From an uncultured Collinsella sp. (lineage in GTDB: Bacteria > Actinomycetota > Coriobacteriia > Coriobacteriales > Coriobacteriaceae): 60,554 nucleotides of DNA. Location: NCBI GenBank assembly GCA_900541125.1, contig UQIK01000014.1, positions 1-60,554 of the forward strand, in the 5' to 3' direction. Both the position numbers and the translations under genes were made by a program. Positions 46,512 through 54,923 of this stretch are shown here, piece after piece (the first letter of the stretch is position 1; the number at the start of each line of letters is the position of its first letter). Below the pieces are notes generated by a model. The model ran no database searches and was not told the origin of the DNA. It saw only the letters and a list, made by a program, of their open reading frames with translations.

Positions 46512-49511
46512 ATGAGCGACATCATGAGGCCGATCCCGTTTTCGCAGCTGATGAACTGGATCATCGAGGAGCACAAGACTCAGGGCGCCGTCTTTGGCGT
46601 GCGCAAGATGGTCACGACCAACCAGGAGGGTGCGCTTCCCATTTTTGACGAGCGCATCGAGACTCCGTTTGGCCCGGCCGCCGGTCCCAACACGCAGCTT
46701 GCCCAGAACATCGTGGCATCCTACGTGGCCGGTTCCCGCTTCTTTGAGCTCAAGACCGTTCAGGTTATGGACGGCGAGGAGCTCTCCAAGTGCGTCAACA
46801 AGCCCTGCATCGTGGCGCAGGACGAGTGCTACAACTGCGAGTGGTCGACCGAGCTCGAGGTTCCGCAGGCCTTTGCCGAGTACGTGAAGGCATGGTTTGC
46901 CTGCCACCTGATCGCTCGCGAGTACGGCCTGGGCAGCCCGGATGGCTTTGTCTTCAACATGTCGGTGGGCTATGACCTCGAGGGTATTAAGAGCCCCAAG
47001 GTCGATGCGTACATCGAGGGCATGAAGGACGCCAGCGGCTCCGAGGTTTGGAACGAGTGCCGCACGTGGGCGCTTGCCAACCTGGACAAGTTTGAGCATG
47101 TCGACGCCGCATTTGTCGAATCCATCCCGGCGCGCGTGTCCAACTCCATCACGGAGTCCACCCTGCACGGCTGCCCGCCGGCCGAGATCGAGCGCATCGC
47201 GACCTACCTCATCACCGAGAAGGGCCTCAACACCTACATCAAGTGCAACCCCACGCTGCTGGGCTATGAGTTTGCCCGCCAGCGCCTCAACGAGCTGGGC
47301 TTTGACTACATCGTCTTCGATGACACGCACTTCCGCGAGGACCTGCAGTGGGCCGATGCCGTGCCCATGTTCGAGCGCCTGATTGCCCTGTGCGCCGAGC
47401 GCGGTTTGGAGTTTGGCGTCAAGCTCACCAACACCTTCCCCGTCGATGTGACGAGGAACGAGCTGCCCTCCACCGAGATGTACATGTCGGGCCGTTCGCT
47501 GTTCTCGCTGACCATCGAGGCCGCCCGCCGCATTACCGAGCAGTTCGATGGCAAGCTGCGCATCAGCTACTCCGGCGGTGCCACGGTGTACAACATCCGC
47601 GCCCTGTACGATGCCGGCATTTGGCCCGTCACCCTGGCGACCGACGTGCTCAAGCCCGGTGGCTACGAGCGCTTTAGCCAGATGGCCGGCGAGTTTGCCG
47701 ACCTGGATGGCAAGCCGTTCGCGGGCGTCTCTCTCGAGGCCGTGACCGCGATTCAGACCGACTCGCTCACCAACCCGCTCTACAAGAAGCCGCTGCGCCC
47801 GCTGCCCGACCGCAAGGTCGCCGGCAAGAGCCCGCTTTCCGACTGCTTTACCACGCCGTGCCGCACGAGCTGCCCCATCCAGCAGGATATTCCCGCCTAC
47901 CTGGCGGCTGTTGACGAGGGTCGCTACGAGGACGCGCTCAACATTATCATCGAGCGCAACGCCCTGCCGTTCATTACCGGCACCATCTGCCCGCATCCCT
48001 GCGGCCGTGCCTGCGAGCGTGCGTTCTACGAGCCCGAGGGCGCCCAGATTCGCGCCAGCAAGCTCAAGGCCGCCCGCGAGGCCATGACCGCCGTGCTGCC
48101 CAAGCTGCGCGCCCAGGCCATCGCAAACGACGGCGAGCGCAACGTTGCCGTTATCGGCGGCGGCCCGGCCGGCCTGGCGACGGCGTTCTTCCTGACGCGT
48201 GCCGGCGTGCCCGTCACCATCTTCGAGGCCCGCGACTCTCTCGGCGGCGTGGTCCGTCACGTGATCCCCGAGTTCCGTATCGCGAGCGACGATATCTCCC
48301 ACGATGCCGAGCTCTGCCTGGCCTTTGGCGCCAAGGTGCAGCTCAACGCTCGCGTTGATTCCATTGACGAGCTCAAGGCCCAGGGCTTTACCGACGTGGT
48401 CGTGGCCACCGGTGCCTGGATGCCCGGCTCTGCGGGCTTGGGCGAGGGTGCCGAGCTCGATGTGCTGGAGTTCCTCGAGGCTGCCAAGAAGGGCGAGAAA
48501 CTCGAGCTGGGTGAGGACGTCGTGGTCATTGGCGCCGGCAACACCGCCATGGACGCGGCCCGCGTGGCCAAGCGCCTTGCTGGCGTGAAGAACGTGCGCC
48601 TGGTGTATCGCCGCACCAAGAAGCAGATGCCCGCCGACGAGGAAGAGCTCGATCTTGCTCTTGCCGACGGCGTTGAGTTCTGCGAGCTGCTGGCCCCCAA
48701 GGCGCTTAACGGCGCCGTGCTGACCTGCGACGTTATGGAGCTCGGCGAGCCGGATGCAAGCGGCCGTCGCAGCCCCGTCGCCACGGGCGAGACCGTCGAG
48801 CTTTCCGCCACCACGGTGATCTGCGCCGTGGGCGAGGGCATCGATGCCAGCCTGTACGATGCCGCGGGCGTCGAGCACGACCGTCGCGGCCGTCTTGCCG
48901 CCACCTCCACCGGCGTCGAGGGCGTTTGGGCTGCCGGTGACTGCCGTCGCGGTCCTGCCACCGTGGTCGAGGCCATCGCCGATGCCGCCGAGGTTGCCCG
49001 TGCCATCGCCGGCGTGGACTTTAACAAGTACGCCGACTGCAACGAGCAGGCCGGCCGCGAGGACGCCTGCTACGAGCGCAAGGGGTCACTGTGCCGCGAC
49101 AAGCGCAACTGCACCAAGACCCGCTGCCTGGGCTGCGGCTCGGTGTGCGAGGTCTGCTGCGACGTGTGCCCCAACCGCGCCAACGTGGCAATTAAGGTGC
49201 CGGGCCTGGCCAAGCATCAGGTCGTCCATGTCGACGGCATGTGCAACGAGTGCGGTAACTGCGCCGTGTTCTGCCCCTACCAGGAGGGTCGTCCCTACAA
49301 GGACAAGCTCACCCTGTTCTGGAGCGAGCAGGACATGGAGAACTCCGAGAACGAGGGCTTCCTGGCTGTGGACGAGGACCACTTTAAGGTCCGCGTCGCC
49401 GGCACGGTCCGCACCGTCTCGGTCGATGCCGTCAACACCGGTCTTCCCGAGGCCGTCCGCCTGACCATCAGGGCCGTGCGCGACAACTATTCGTACCTTC
49501 TTAAGAAATAG
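46512..49511 (+). CDS. ygfK: YgfK-type Fe-S flavoprotein oxidoreductase (putative selenate reductase subunit / purine reductase)
   Basis: 999 aa. The N-terminal half (1-440) is a dihydroorotate-dehydrogenase-like barrel. Next comes a GltD-like part: cysteine-rich CRTSCPIQQDIPAYL (about 450-465) and ICPHPCGRACER, FAD motif VIGGGPAGLATAFFL (about 544-558) and NAD(P)H motif VIGAGNTAMDAARVAKR (about 676-692). The C terminus has ferredoxin-type cysteines CLGCGSVCEVCCDVCP (about 872-887) and CNECGNCAVFCP (about 911). The layout resembles dihydropyrimidine dehydrogenase, suggesting NAD(P)H-linked reduction of a purine ring. ATG 46512 follows GAGAGGAGC. It is followed at 11 bases by a ferredoxin gene. 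Confidence 0.9.
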   Translation: MSDIMRPIPFSQLMNWIIEEHKTQGAVFGVRKMVTTNQEGALPIFDERIETPFGPAAGPNTQLAQNIVASYVAGSRFFELKTVQVMDGEELSKCVNKPCIVAQDECYNCEWSTELEVPQAFAEYVKAWFACHLIAREYGLGSPDGFVFNMSVGYDLEGIKSPKVDAYIEGMKDASGSEVWNECRTWALANLDKFEHVDAAFVESIPARVSNSITESTLHGCPPAEIERIATYLITEKGLNTYIKCNPTLLGYEFARQRLNELGFDYIVFDDTHFREDLQWADAVPMFERLIALCAERGLEFGVKLTNTFPVDVTRNELPSTEMYMSGRSLFSLTIEAARRITEQFDGKLRISYSGGATVYNIRALYDAGIWPVTLATDVLKPGGYERFSQMAGEFADLDGKPFAGVSLEAVTAIQTDSLTNPLYKKPLRPLPDRKVAGKSPLSDCFTTPCRTSCPIQQDIPAYLAAVDEGRYEDALNIIIERNALPFITGTICPHPCGRACERAFYEPEGAQIRASKLKAAREAMTAVLPKLRAQAIANDGERNVAVIGGGPAGLATAFFLTRAGVPVTIFEARDSLGGVVRHVIPEFRIASDDISHDAELCLAFGAKVQLNARVDSIDELKAQGFTDVVVATGAWMPGSAGLGEGAELDVLEFLEAAKKGEKLELGEDVVVIGAGNTAMDAARVAKRLAGVKNVRLVYRRTKKQMPADEEELDLALADGVEFCELLAPKALNGAVLTCDVMELGEPDASGRRSPVATGETVELSATTVICAVGEGIDASLYDAAGVEHDRRGRLAATSTGVEGVWAAGDCRRGPATVVEAIADAAEVARAIAGVDFNKYADCNEQAGREDACYERKGSLCRDKRNCTKTRCLGCGSVCEVCCDVCPNRANVAIKVPGLAKHQVVHVDGMCNECGNCAVFCPYQEGRPYKDKLTLFWSEQDMENSENEGFLAVDEDHFKVRVAGTVRTVSVDAVNTGLPEAVRLTIRAVRDNYSYLLKK

Positions 49512-49522
49512 GCGAGTCTCTT

Positions 49523-50002
49523 ATGGCCAAATCCATTCAACATAACGTGGCCTACGTTGCCTGCGGAAGTGGTTGCGCCTCCGCAGGCGGCGACGCCCGC
49601 TGCAGCGAAGGCTGCATTGGCTGCGGCGCCTGCGTCACGGCCTGCCCCCACGGCGCCATTGCGCTGGTCGATGGCATCGCCCGCGTGGACCGCTCCAAGT
49701 GCACGGGCTGTGGCCTGTGCGGCATGGCGTGCCCGCAGCGCGTGATTGCCTTCGTCCCCGGCTACCAGAACATTCTGGTGCGCTGCAACAACACCGATAA
49801 GGGTGCCATTGCGCGCAAGGTCTGCGACACGAGCTGCATCGGTTGCGGTATGTGCGCCAAAAAGTGCCCTGCCGGCGCTATCCACATCGAGGACAACTGC
49901 GCCCATATCGACGGCGTGGACTGCCTGTCGTGCGGCATGTGCGCCGTCGTCTGCCCGCATGGCGCCATCCACGACCGCACCGGCATCGCCGCCGGCGTGT
50001 AG
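49523..50002 (+). CDS. polyferredoxin with four [4Fe-4S] motifs
   Basis: 159 aa. Four complete CxxCxxCxxxCP motifs: Cys31-34-37-41, 60-63-66-70, 105-108-111-115 and 134-137-140-144. The second half (CIGCGMCAKKCPAGAIHI) resembles the C-terminal ferredoxin domains of RnfB. No membrane anchor or signal peptide, so it is a cytoplasmic electron wire. Its place between ygfK and xdh, and the absence of a FAD subunit gene (ygfM) in the cluster, suggest that it carries electrons between the molybdenum enzyme and YgfK. Confidence 0.88.
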   Translation: MAKSIQHNVAYVACGSGCASAGGDARCSEGCIGCGACVTACPHGAIALVDGIARVDRSKCTGCGLCGMACPQRVIAFVPGYQNILVRCNNTDKGAIARKVCDTSCIGCGMCAKKCPAGAIHIEDNCAHIDGVDCLSCGMCAVVCPHGAIHDRTGIAAGV

Positions 50003-50014
50003 AAGGGAATCACC

Positions 50015-52792
50015 ATGGCACAGGAATTCACTTTTACCGTTAACGGCGTCGAGCGCACGACGACCCAAAACAAACCGCTGTTGCGCTACCTGCGCGACGA
50101 CCTGCATATCCATTCCGCCAAGGACGGCTGCTCCGAGGGCGCCTGCGGTACCTGCACCATCCATGTGGACGGTGCGGCCGTCAAGGCGTGCGTGCTGACC
50201 ACCGCTCTTGCCGCCGGTCGCAACATCGTGACCGTCGAGGGCCTGCCCGAGGACGTGCGCGAGGCCTTTGTGTACGCCTTTGGCGCCGTGGGCGCCGTGC
50301 AGTGCGGTTTTTGCATTCCCGGCATGGTCATGGCGGGTGCAGCGCTCATCGCCGAGGACCCCGAGCCCACCGAGGAGCAGATCAAGTACGCCATTCGCGG
50401 TAACGTCTGCCGCTGCACCGGCTACAAAAAGATTATCGAGGGCATTGCACTGGCCGCTGCGGTGCTCCGCGGCGAAAAGCAGATCGACGAGGGCTTGGAG
50501 CGCGGCGACGACTACGGCGTGGGCAAACGCGCCTTCCGTATCGACGTGCGCAAGAAGGTGCTCGGCGAGGGCAAGTACCCCGACGATATCGACGAGCTCG
50601 ATCAGCCGGGCCTGACCTATGCCAGCGCGGTGCGCTCCAAGTATCCGCGTGCTCGCGTGCTCTCCATCGACACTTTCAAGGCTGAGGCCCTGCCCGGCGT
50701 GGTGGGCATCCTGCGCGCCGAGGACGTGCCGGTCAACCAGGTCGGCCACCTTATCCAGGACTGGGACGTCATGATTGCGGCGGGCGATATCACCCGCTGC
50801 GTGGGTGACGCCATCGTGTTGGTGGTCGCCGAGGACGAAGCGACGCTCGAGAAGGCCAAGAAGCTCGTAAAGATCGATTACGAGCCTCTGGAGCCCGTGC
50901 GTAACATCGCCGAGGCCAGGGCTGCCGACGCCCCGCGCCTGCATGACAGCTTCTTTGCCTTTGGCAACACGGTGGAGCTCAAGGATAATGTGTGCCAGAG
51001 CCGTCACGTGACGCGCGGCGACGCCGCCAAGGCGCTGGCGGAGAGCGCGTTCACCGTGACGCAGCGCTTTACCACGCCCTTTACCGAGCATGCCTTCTTG
51101 GAGCCCGAGTGCGCCGTCGCCTTCCCGTACAAGAACGGCGTCAAGGTGCAGTCGACCGACCAGGGTGCCTACGACACACGCAAAGAGTGTGCCCACATGT
51201 TTGGCTGGGACAACGAGCCCGAGCGCGTGGTTGTAGAGACCATGCTCGTGGGTGGCGGCTTTGGCGGCAAGGAGGACGTGTCCATCCAGCACCTGGCCGC
51301 GCTCGCTGCCTATAAGTTCCAGCGTCCTGTGAAGTGCAAGCTCACGCGTGCCGAGTCGCTCGCGTTCCATCCCAAGCGCCATGCCATGGACGGCACCTTT
51401 ACGCTGGGCTGCGACGCCGAGGGCAACTTTACCGGCCTAGACTGCGAGATCAACTTTGATACCGGCGCCTACGCGTCGCTGTGCGGCCCGGTGCTCGAGC
51501 GCGCCTGCACGCATGCCGTCGGCCCCTACAAGTACCAGAACACCGACATTCGCGGTTTTGGCTACTACACCAACAACCCGCCCGCTGGCGCGTACCGAGG
51601 CTTTGGTGTTTGCCAGTCCGAGTTCGCGCTCGAGAGCCTGATCGACCTGCTGGCAGAGAAGGTCGGCCTGGATCCGTGGGAGATTCGTTACCGAAACGCC
51701 ATCGAGCCGGGCGAGGTTTTGCCCAACGGCCAGATTGCCGACTGCTCCACGGCGCTTAAAGAGACACTGCTCGAGGTCAAGGATGCCTACTACGCGCATC
51801 CCGGACACGCCGGCATTGCCTGCGCCATGAAGAATGCCGGCGTTGGCGTGGGCCTGCCCGATGCCGGCCGCTGCAAGATTCGCATCGAGGATGGCCGCGC
51901 CGTAGTCTATGCCGCCACGTCCGACATCGGCCAGGGCTGCAACACTGTCTTTTTGCAGGACGTTGCCGAGGCCTGCGGCCTGCCGCTTCGCTGCATCGCC
52001 AACGGCGAGTGCTCCACCGAGAACGCTCCCGACTCCGGCACCACGTCTGGTTCGCGTCAGACGGTCGTGACCGGCGAGGCCGTGCGCGGTGCCGCCTTCC
52101 TGCTGCGCGATGCCATGCTTGATATCGAGGCCGGCAAGTCTGCGCCCGCCGCTCCCGTGAATGCGCATGGCGACGGCGTCAAGATCGAGTACGACGACGG
52201 TCGCGCCTATCAGCTGCACACGCAGGAGCTCGTCGCCGGCCAGGGTATGCATCCTCAGGATCCCGCGGCCGCCATCAAGGCGCTCGAGGGATGCGAGTTT
52301 GGCTACGTGTACCTGGAGCCGACCGACAAGCTGGGCGCCGACGTTCCCAATCCCAAGAGCCATATCTGCTACGGCTTTGCCACGCATGTGGTCATTCTGG
52401 ACGATGACGGTCGCGTGAGCGAGGTCTATGCCGCGCACGATTCCGGCAAGGTGGTCAACCCCATCTCCATCCAGGGTCAGATCGAAGGCGGCGTGCTCAT
52501 GGGTATGGGCTATGCGCTTACCGAGGACTGGCCGCTCAAGGACTGCGTACCCCAGGCAAGGTACGGTACGCTCGGGTTGTTCCGTGCGCCTGAGATTCCG
52601 GATATCCACGCCATTTACGTGGAGAAGGACGAGCTGCTGCCCGTGGCATACGGCGGCAAGGGCATCGGCGAGATCGCAACGATCCCCACGGCGCCCGCCG
52701 TACAGAACGCCTATCGCGCATTCGACGGCAAGCTGCGTCCCGATCTGCCCATGGTGGATACGCCCTACAGCCGCGCCCGTCGCCGCGGGTAG
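50015..52792 (+). CDS. xdhD: XdhD-type molybdenum hydroxylase with fused 2Fe-2S domain
   Basis: 925 aa. The N-terminal domain holds two [2Fe-2S] sites: CSEGACGTCTIHVDG (about 39-53) and CGFCIPGMVMAG (about 99) with CRCTGYKKI (about 133). The molybdopterin domain (about 175-925) has GGGFGGKEDVS (about 413), AYRGFGVCQSEFALES (about 526) and GGKGIGEIATIPTAPAVQNA (about 881), which carries the catalytic Glu. There is no FAD domain. The architecture matches the selenium-dependent xanthine dehydrogenase/XdhD group; purine hydroxylation (for example hypoxanthine to xanthine or urate) is inferred. Starts 12 bases after the ferredoxin gene. Confidence 0.88.
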   Translation: MAQEFTFTVNGVERTTTQNKPLLRYLRDDLHIHSAKDGCSEGACGTCTIHVDGAAVKACVLTTALAAGRNIVTVEGLPEDVREAFVYAFGAVGAVQCGFCIPGMVMAGAALIAEDPEPTEEQIKYAIRGNVCRCTGYKKIIEGIALAAAVLRGEKQIDEGLERGDDYGVGKRAFRIDVRKKVLGEGKYPDDIDELDQPGLTYASAVRSKYPRARVLSIDTFKAEALPGVVGILRAEDVPVNQVGHLIQDWDVMIAAGDITRCVGDAIVLVVAEDEATLEKAKKLVKIDYEPLEPVRNIAEARAADAPRLHDSFFAFGNTVELKDNVCQSRHVTRGDAAKALAESAFTVTQRFTTPFTEHAFLEPECAVAFPYKNGVKVQSTDQGAYDTRKECAHMFGWDNEPERVVVETMLVGGGFGGKEDVSIQHLAALAAYKFQRPVKCKLTRAESLAFHPKRHAMDGTFTLGCDAEGNFTGLDCEINFDTGAYASLCGPVLERACTHAVGPYKYQNTDIRGFGYYTNNPPAGAYRGFGVCQSEFALESLIDLLAEKVGLDPWEIRYRNAIEPGEVLPNGQIADCSTALKETLLEVKDAYYAHPGHAGIACAMKNAGVGVGLPDAGRCKIRIEDGRAVVYAATSDIGQGCNTVFLQDVAEACGLPLRCIANGECSTENAPDSGTTSGSRQTVVTGEAVRGAAFLLRDAMLDIEAGKSAPAAPVNAHGDGVKIEYDDGRAYQLHTQELVAGQGMHPQDPAAAIKALEGCEFGYVYLEPTDKLGADVPNPKSHICYGFATHVVILDDDGRVSEVYAAHDSGKVVNPISIQGQIEGGVLMGMGYALTEDWPLKDCVPQARYGTLGLFRAPEIPDIHAIYVEKDELLPVAYGGKGIGEIATIPTAPAVQNAYRAFDGKLRPDLPMVDTPYSRARRRG

Positions 52793-52861
52793 GGTAGAGC
52801 GTGGACGGCCATTGTTGACGGGCCGTTCGCGCTCAACATCAACTGTATATGCTGCGCCTTT

Positions 52862-52897
52862 GGCCCCAGCTCCATCGCGAGCCGGGGCCCTTTGTTT
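52862..52897 (+). terminator. terminator after the purine operon
   Basis: GGCCCC-A-GCTC (52862-52872) pairs with GAGC-C-GGGGCC (52879-52889), followed by CTTTGTTT. Confidence 0.8.
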
Positions 52898-52913
52898 GGA
52901 GCGCCTCCGCATA

Positions 52914-53320
52914 CGGAAACTGCGTCCCGGATTTGGCGCTCAGAATGGGATGCGTTTTCCCTTTGGAGCCCTCGGCGGAAACTACGTCCCGGAATCCAGT
53001 CCCGGAGTGGGATGCGCTTTCCGGATCGGTCCTCAACCGGAAGCTGTGTCCCGGAATCATGCCTCAGAATGGGATGCGTTTTCCGCTGGCCGGTCGTTTG
53101 GAAAGTGCATCCCAGTTTGAGCGTTTATTCCGGGATGCGGTTTCCGCTGAAGGACTCAACCGGAAAGCGCATCCCACTCCGGGACTGGATTCCGGGACAC
53201 GGTTTCCGCTAGGCCCGCCATCCGGAAAATGCATCCCGTTTTGAGCGTCCAGGCTAGGACGCGCTTTCCGTTGGCGTGGTCGTTGGGAAAACGCGGCCCA
53301 GATAGGGGGATGCGATCTGG
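52914..53320. repeat. tandem array of seven 62-bp hairpin units with mirror symmetry (array 1)
   Basis: Units begin at 52914, 52976, 53038, 53099-53100, 53161, 53223 and 53284-53285, a period of 62. Each is a 47-48 bp imperfect inverted repeat (arms like GGAAACTGCGTCCC and GGGATGCGTTTTCC) plus a 13-15 bp spacer. Units 1-3 and 4-6 are in opposite orientations; unit 5 reversed matches unit 2 at 45 of 48 bases. Unit 7 is degenerate. 62 is not a multiple of 3, and no reading frame persists, so it is non-coding. It is not a CRISPR: the spacers are short and related. It occupies most of the 549-base gap after the purine operon. Confidence 0.9.
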
Positions 53321-53341
53321 CGATGCGTGGCCTAGCAGCTC

Positions 53342-54340
53342 CTACAGGTCCACCTCGTTGAGCCATGTCGGTAGAGCGGTCTGCCGGATGCCTGCCGTCT
53401 GCAGCTTTTTGGCGAGCATTCCTGTCGAGCGGACCTCGTTCATGGTAAAGCGCAGCAGAGGGTGGCCGTAGAGCGACAGGTGCGCTTCACGTTGCCGTTC
53501 GGCAACGAGCGCCTCGGCGGTGGTGCGTCCGGCCAGCATGGTCTGGTCGGTATATTTGATGAGCCCGTCGAGCTCGCCCAGCGTGAGTTCCCGCGCCTGG
53601 CGCTCCCAGGCAAAGTCTGTTCGTATGGGCTTGGCCGAATCGAAGGGGTCCGTCAGCTCGTATTGAAGCCAGTCGGGCGCAAAGCCCGTCTCGATCATGA
53701 CGGCTCGGGCGACCGATTCCCCGCCGCTCTCGGCGCGGGCGTCGGCATATCGAAGCGTTGTGAGGGCGGTGCGAATCGCGCGGCCATTGCGGGCAGTCGC
53801 TCGTTGCTCAACGGCCTCCATCAGCTGTTCCGGCGCAAGGCCGAGCTTTGAGATCGCCGAATCGGCAATGGGCATGCCGTCGGCAAAACCAGTTTGCAGC
53901 AGGCAATCTGTGGCCGTTTGGATGGGCGGCGTTACCGATATGCCGGCTCTGCGTATTGCTCCGGCCGGCTCAATCTGGTGTCGCTGAATATGTGCGCCCG
54001 GACGAGCCGACGGCTTTGTCGAGCTGCAAACATGCACGACGTTCAGGTGTCGCCACGAGACCTCGAGCCCCAGCAGGCAAGCTGCCGAAAACGAGCAGAA
54101 CGTCCAATCGGGGTGGATGATCGCAAAGGCGCGAATAATCTCGCAATGACGCTGCGCCCGGTTGAGCTCATCCCAGCGCATTTTGCGCGCGAACAGTCCC
54201 GGCATGGGGGAGACGACCGCGCTGCCGGTGCGCCGAAGGAGCGCTTTTCGGATCGCCGTGCTCGGGGGAATCAGACAGCGCCCCTCTTGTTCGGCTTGGT
54301 TCAACAGCTGGTCGATGAGTTGGTCATTGCAATGGGTCAT
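53342..54340 (-). CDS. AbiEi-like protein with C-terminal PD-(D/E)XK-type nuclease domain
   Basis: 332 aa. The N-terminal 100 residues resemble the winged-helix antitoxin domain of AbiEi-type proteins (IPPSTAIRKALLRRTGS, AIIHPDWTFCSFSAACLLGL). The C-terminal part looks like a DUF559/Vsr-type nuclease: Glu208 in GGESVARAVMIETG, Asp242 in IRTDFAWERQ, Glu256 and Lys262 in GELDGLIKY. No AbiEii toxin gene is adjacent, so it may be a solitary defence or restriction-type protein. ATG 54340 follows AGAAGGCGG. The gene is enclosed by the two 62-bp hairpin arrays, and twin 11-bp repeats lie in its promoter region. Function is inferred, not proven. Confidence 0.65.
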   Translation of the reverse strand: MTHCNDQLIDQLLNQAEQEGRCLIPPSTAIRKALLRRTGSAVVSPMPGLFARKMRWDELNRAQRHCEIIRAFAIIHPDWTFCSFSAACLLGLEVSWRHLNVVHVCSSTKPSARPGAHIQRHQIEPAGAIRRAGISVTPPIQTATDCLLQTGFADGMPIADSAISKLGLAPEQLMEAVEQRATARNGRAIRTALTTLRYADARAESGGESVARAVMIETGFAPDWLQYELTDPFDSAKPIRTDFAWERQARELTLGELDGLIKYTDQTMLAGRTTAEALVAERQREAHLSLYGHPLLRFTMNEVRSTGMLAKKLQTAGIRQTALPTWLNEVDL

Positions 54341-54395
54341 GAGCTACCGCCTTCTTTTGGGTAGCAAAAACGTATCAGCTGGAACTTGCCGCTCA

Positions 54396-54417
54396 GCTGA
54401 CCAAAAGCTGACCAAAA
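54396..54417 (-). promoter_or_regulatory. twin GCTGACCAAAA repeats upstream of the AbiEi-like gene
   Basis: Two head-to-tail copies of GCTGACCAAAA (54396-54406, 54407-54417), 56-77 bases upstream of the start at 54340. An 11-bp tandem pair is one helical turn per site, typical of a cooperative repressor. AbiE-type antitoxins autorepress through repeats near their promoter, so autoregulation is possible. A perfect short inverted repeat, GCAGGT/ACCTGC, lies at 54427-54443. Confidence 0.45.
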
Positions 54418-54443
54418 TCTAACCATGCAGGTAGATGACCTGC

Positions 54444-54631
54444 TTTTGGCGACATATTTCTTGTTTGAATCGGTGGGCGGTAATCGGCGACCGTGAACGG
54501 TAGCTGGATATGAAGTCTTGGTAAGTTTCGGGACGTGTACTTTTCCGAAAAATGGTTGTTTATCTGCTATTTTGCAGCTCTGGATTGCGCGTTTGAGGAC
54601 GTGTGATATGAGCGGCTGATCGGTCCTCAAG
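54444..54631. other. low-GC gene-free stretch before array 2
   Basis: I see no gene or clear regulatory signal in this AT-richer stretch. Reading frames crossing it have no ribosome site and run into the repeat array. Confidence 0.4.
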
Positions 54632-54835
54632 CGGAAATTGCATCCCGGAATTTGGCTCCAGAGTGGGGCGCAGTTTCCGATTGGGACCTCTGGCGGAAGC
54701 TGTGTCCCGGAATCGAGCCCCAGAGTGGGACGTGCTTTCCCATTAGGAGATCTACCGGAAACTGCGTCCCGGATTCGACGCTCGGAATGGGATTCGTTTT
54801 CCGGTAGAGGCCTCAAATGGAACATGCGCCCCAGG
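54632..54835 (+). repeat. tandem array of 62-bp hairpin units (array 2)
   Basis: Units start at 54632, 54694, 54756 and (partial) 54818, exactly 62 apart, all in the orientation of units 1-3 of array 1. Arms are again GGAAAnnGCrTCCC-like. The first 20 bases of unit 3 equal array 1 unit 1, and the first 21 bases of unit 2 equal array 1 unit 3. The spacer GATCGGTCCTCAA before unit 1 also precedes array 1 unit 3. The two arrays are clearly one family. Confidence 0.9.
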
Positions 54836-54864
54836 ACCCGCAACGGCGCCGCCACGCAACTTTG

Positions 54865-54901
54865 TGTCCGCACGGACGGCTATGTTTACTGCAACGTAGC
54901 C
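54865..54901 (+). promoter_or_regulatory. 37-bp element shared with the exonuclease gene, copy 1
   Basis: TGTCCGCACG starts and GTAGCC ends an element that matches 55947-55983 at 30 of 37 positions. It lies 23 bases before the SIMPL gene start. It may be a promoter with a TATGTT or TATCCT -10, but no -35 hexamer is clear. Confidence 0.5.
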
Positions 54902-54923
54902 ATTCGTGGAAAGGACGGATGCC

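Noticed and set aside
52849..53366. Several 70-130-codon frames within the 62-bp arrays on both strands (for example 52849-53244 and 53064-53366)
   Set aside because: The repeat period of 62 is not a multiple of three, so each unit is read in a different frame; the peptides are by-products of a non-coding array.
52914..54835. CRISPR array
   Set aside because: Spacers are only 13-15 bp and related to one another, the repeats are long imperfect hairpins in both orientations, and no cas gene is nearby.
54337..54873. A 178-codon minus-strand frame upstream of the AbiEi-like gene
   Set aside because: It crosses array 2 and the promoter repeats and resembles no family.
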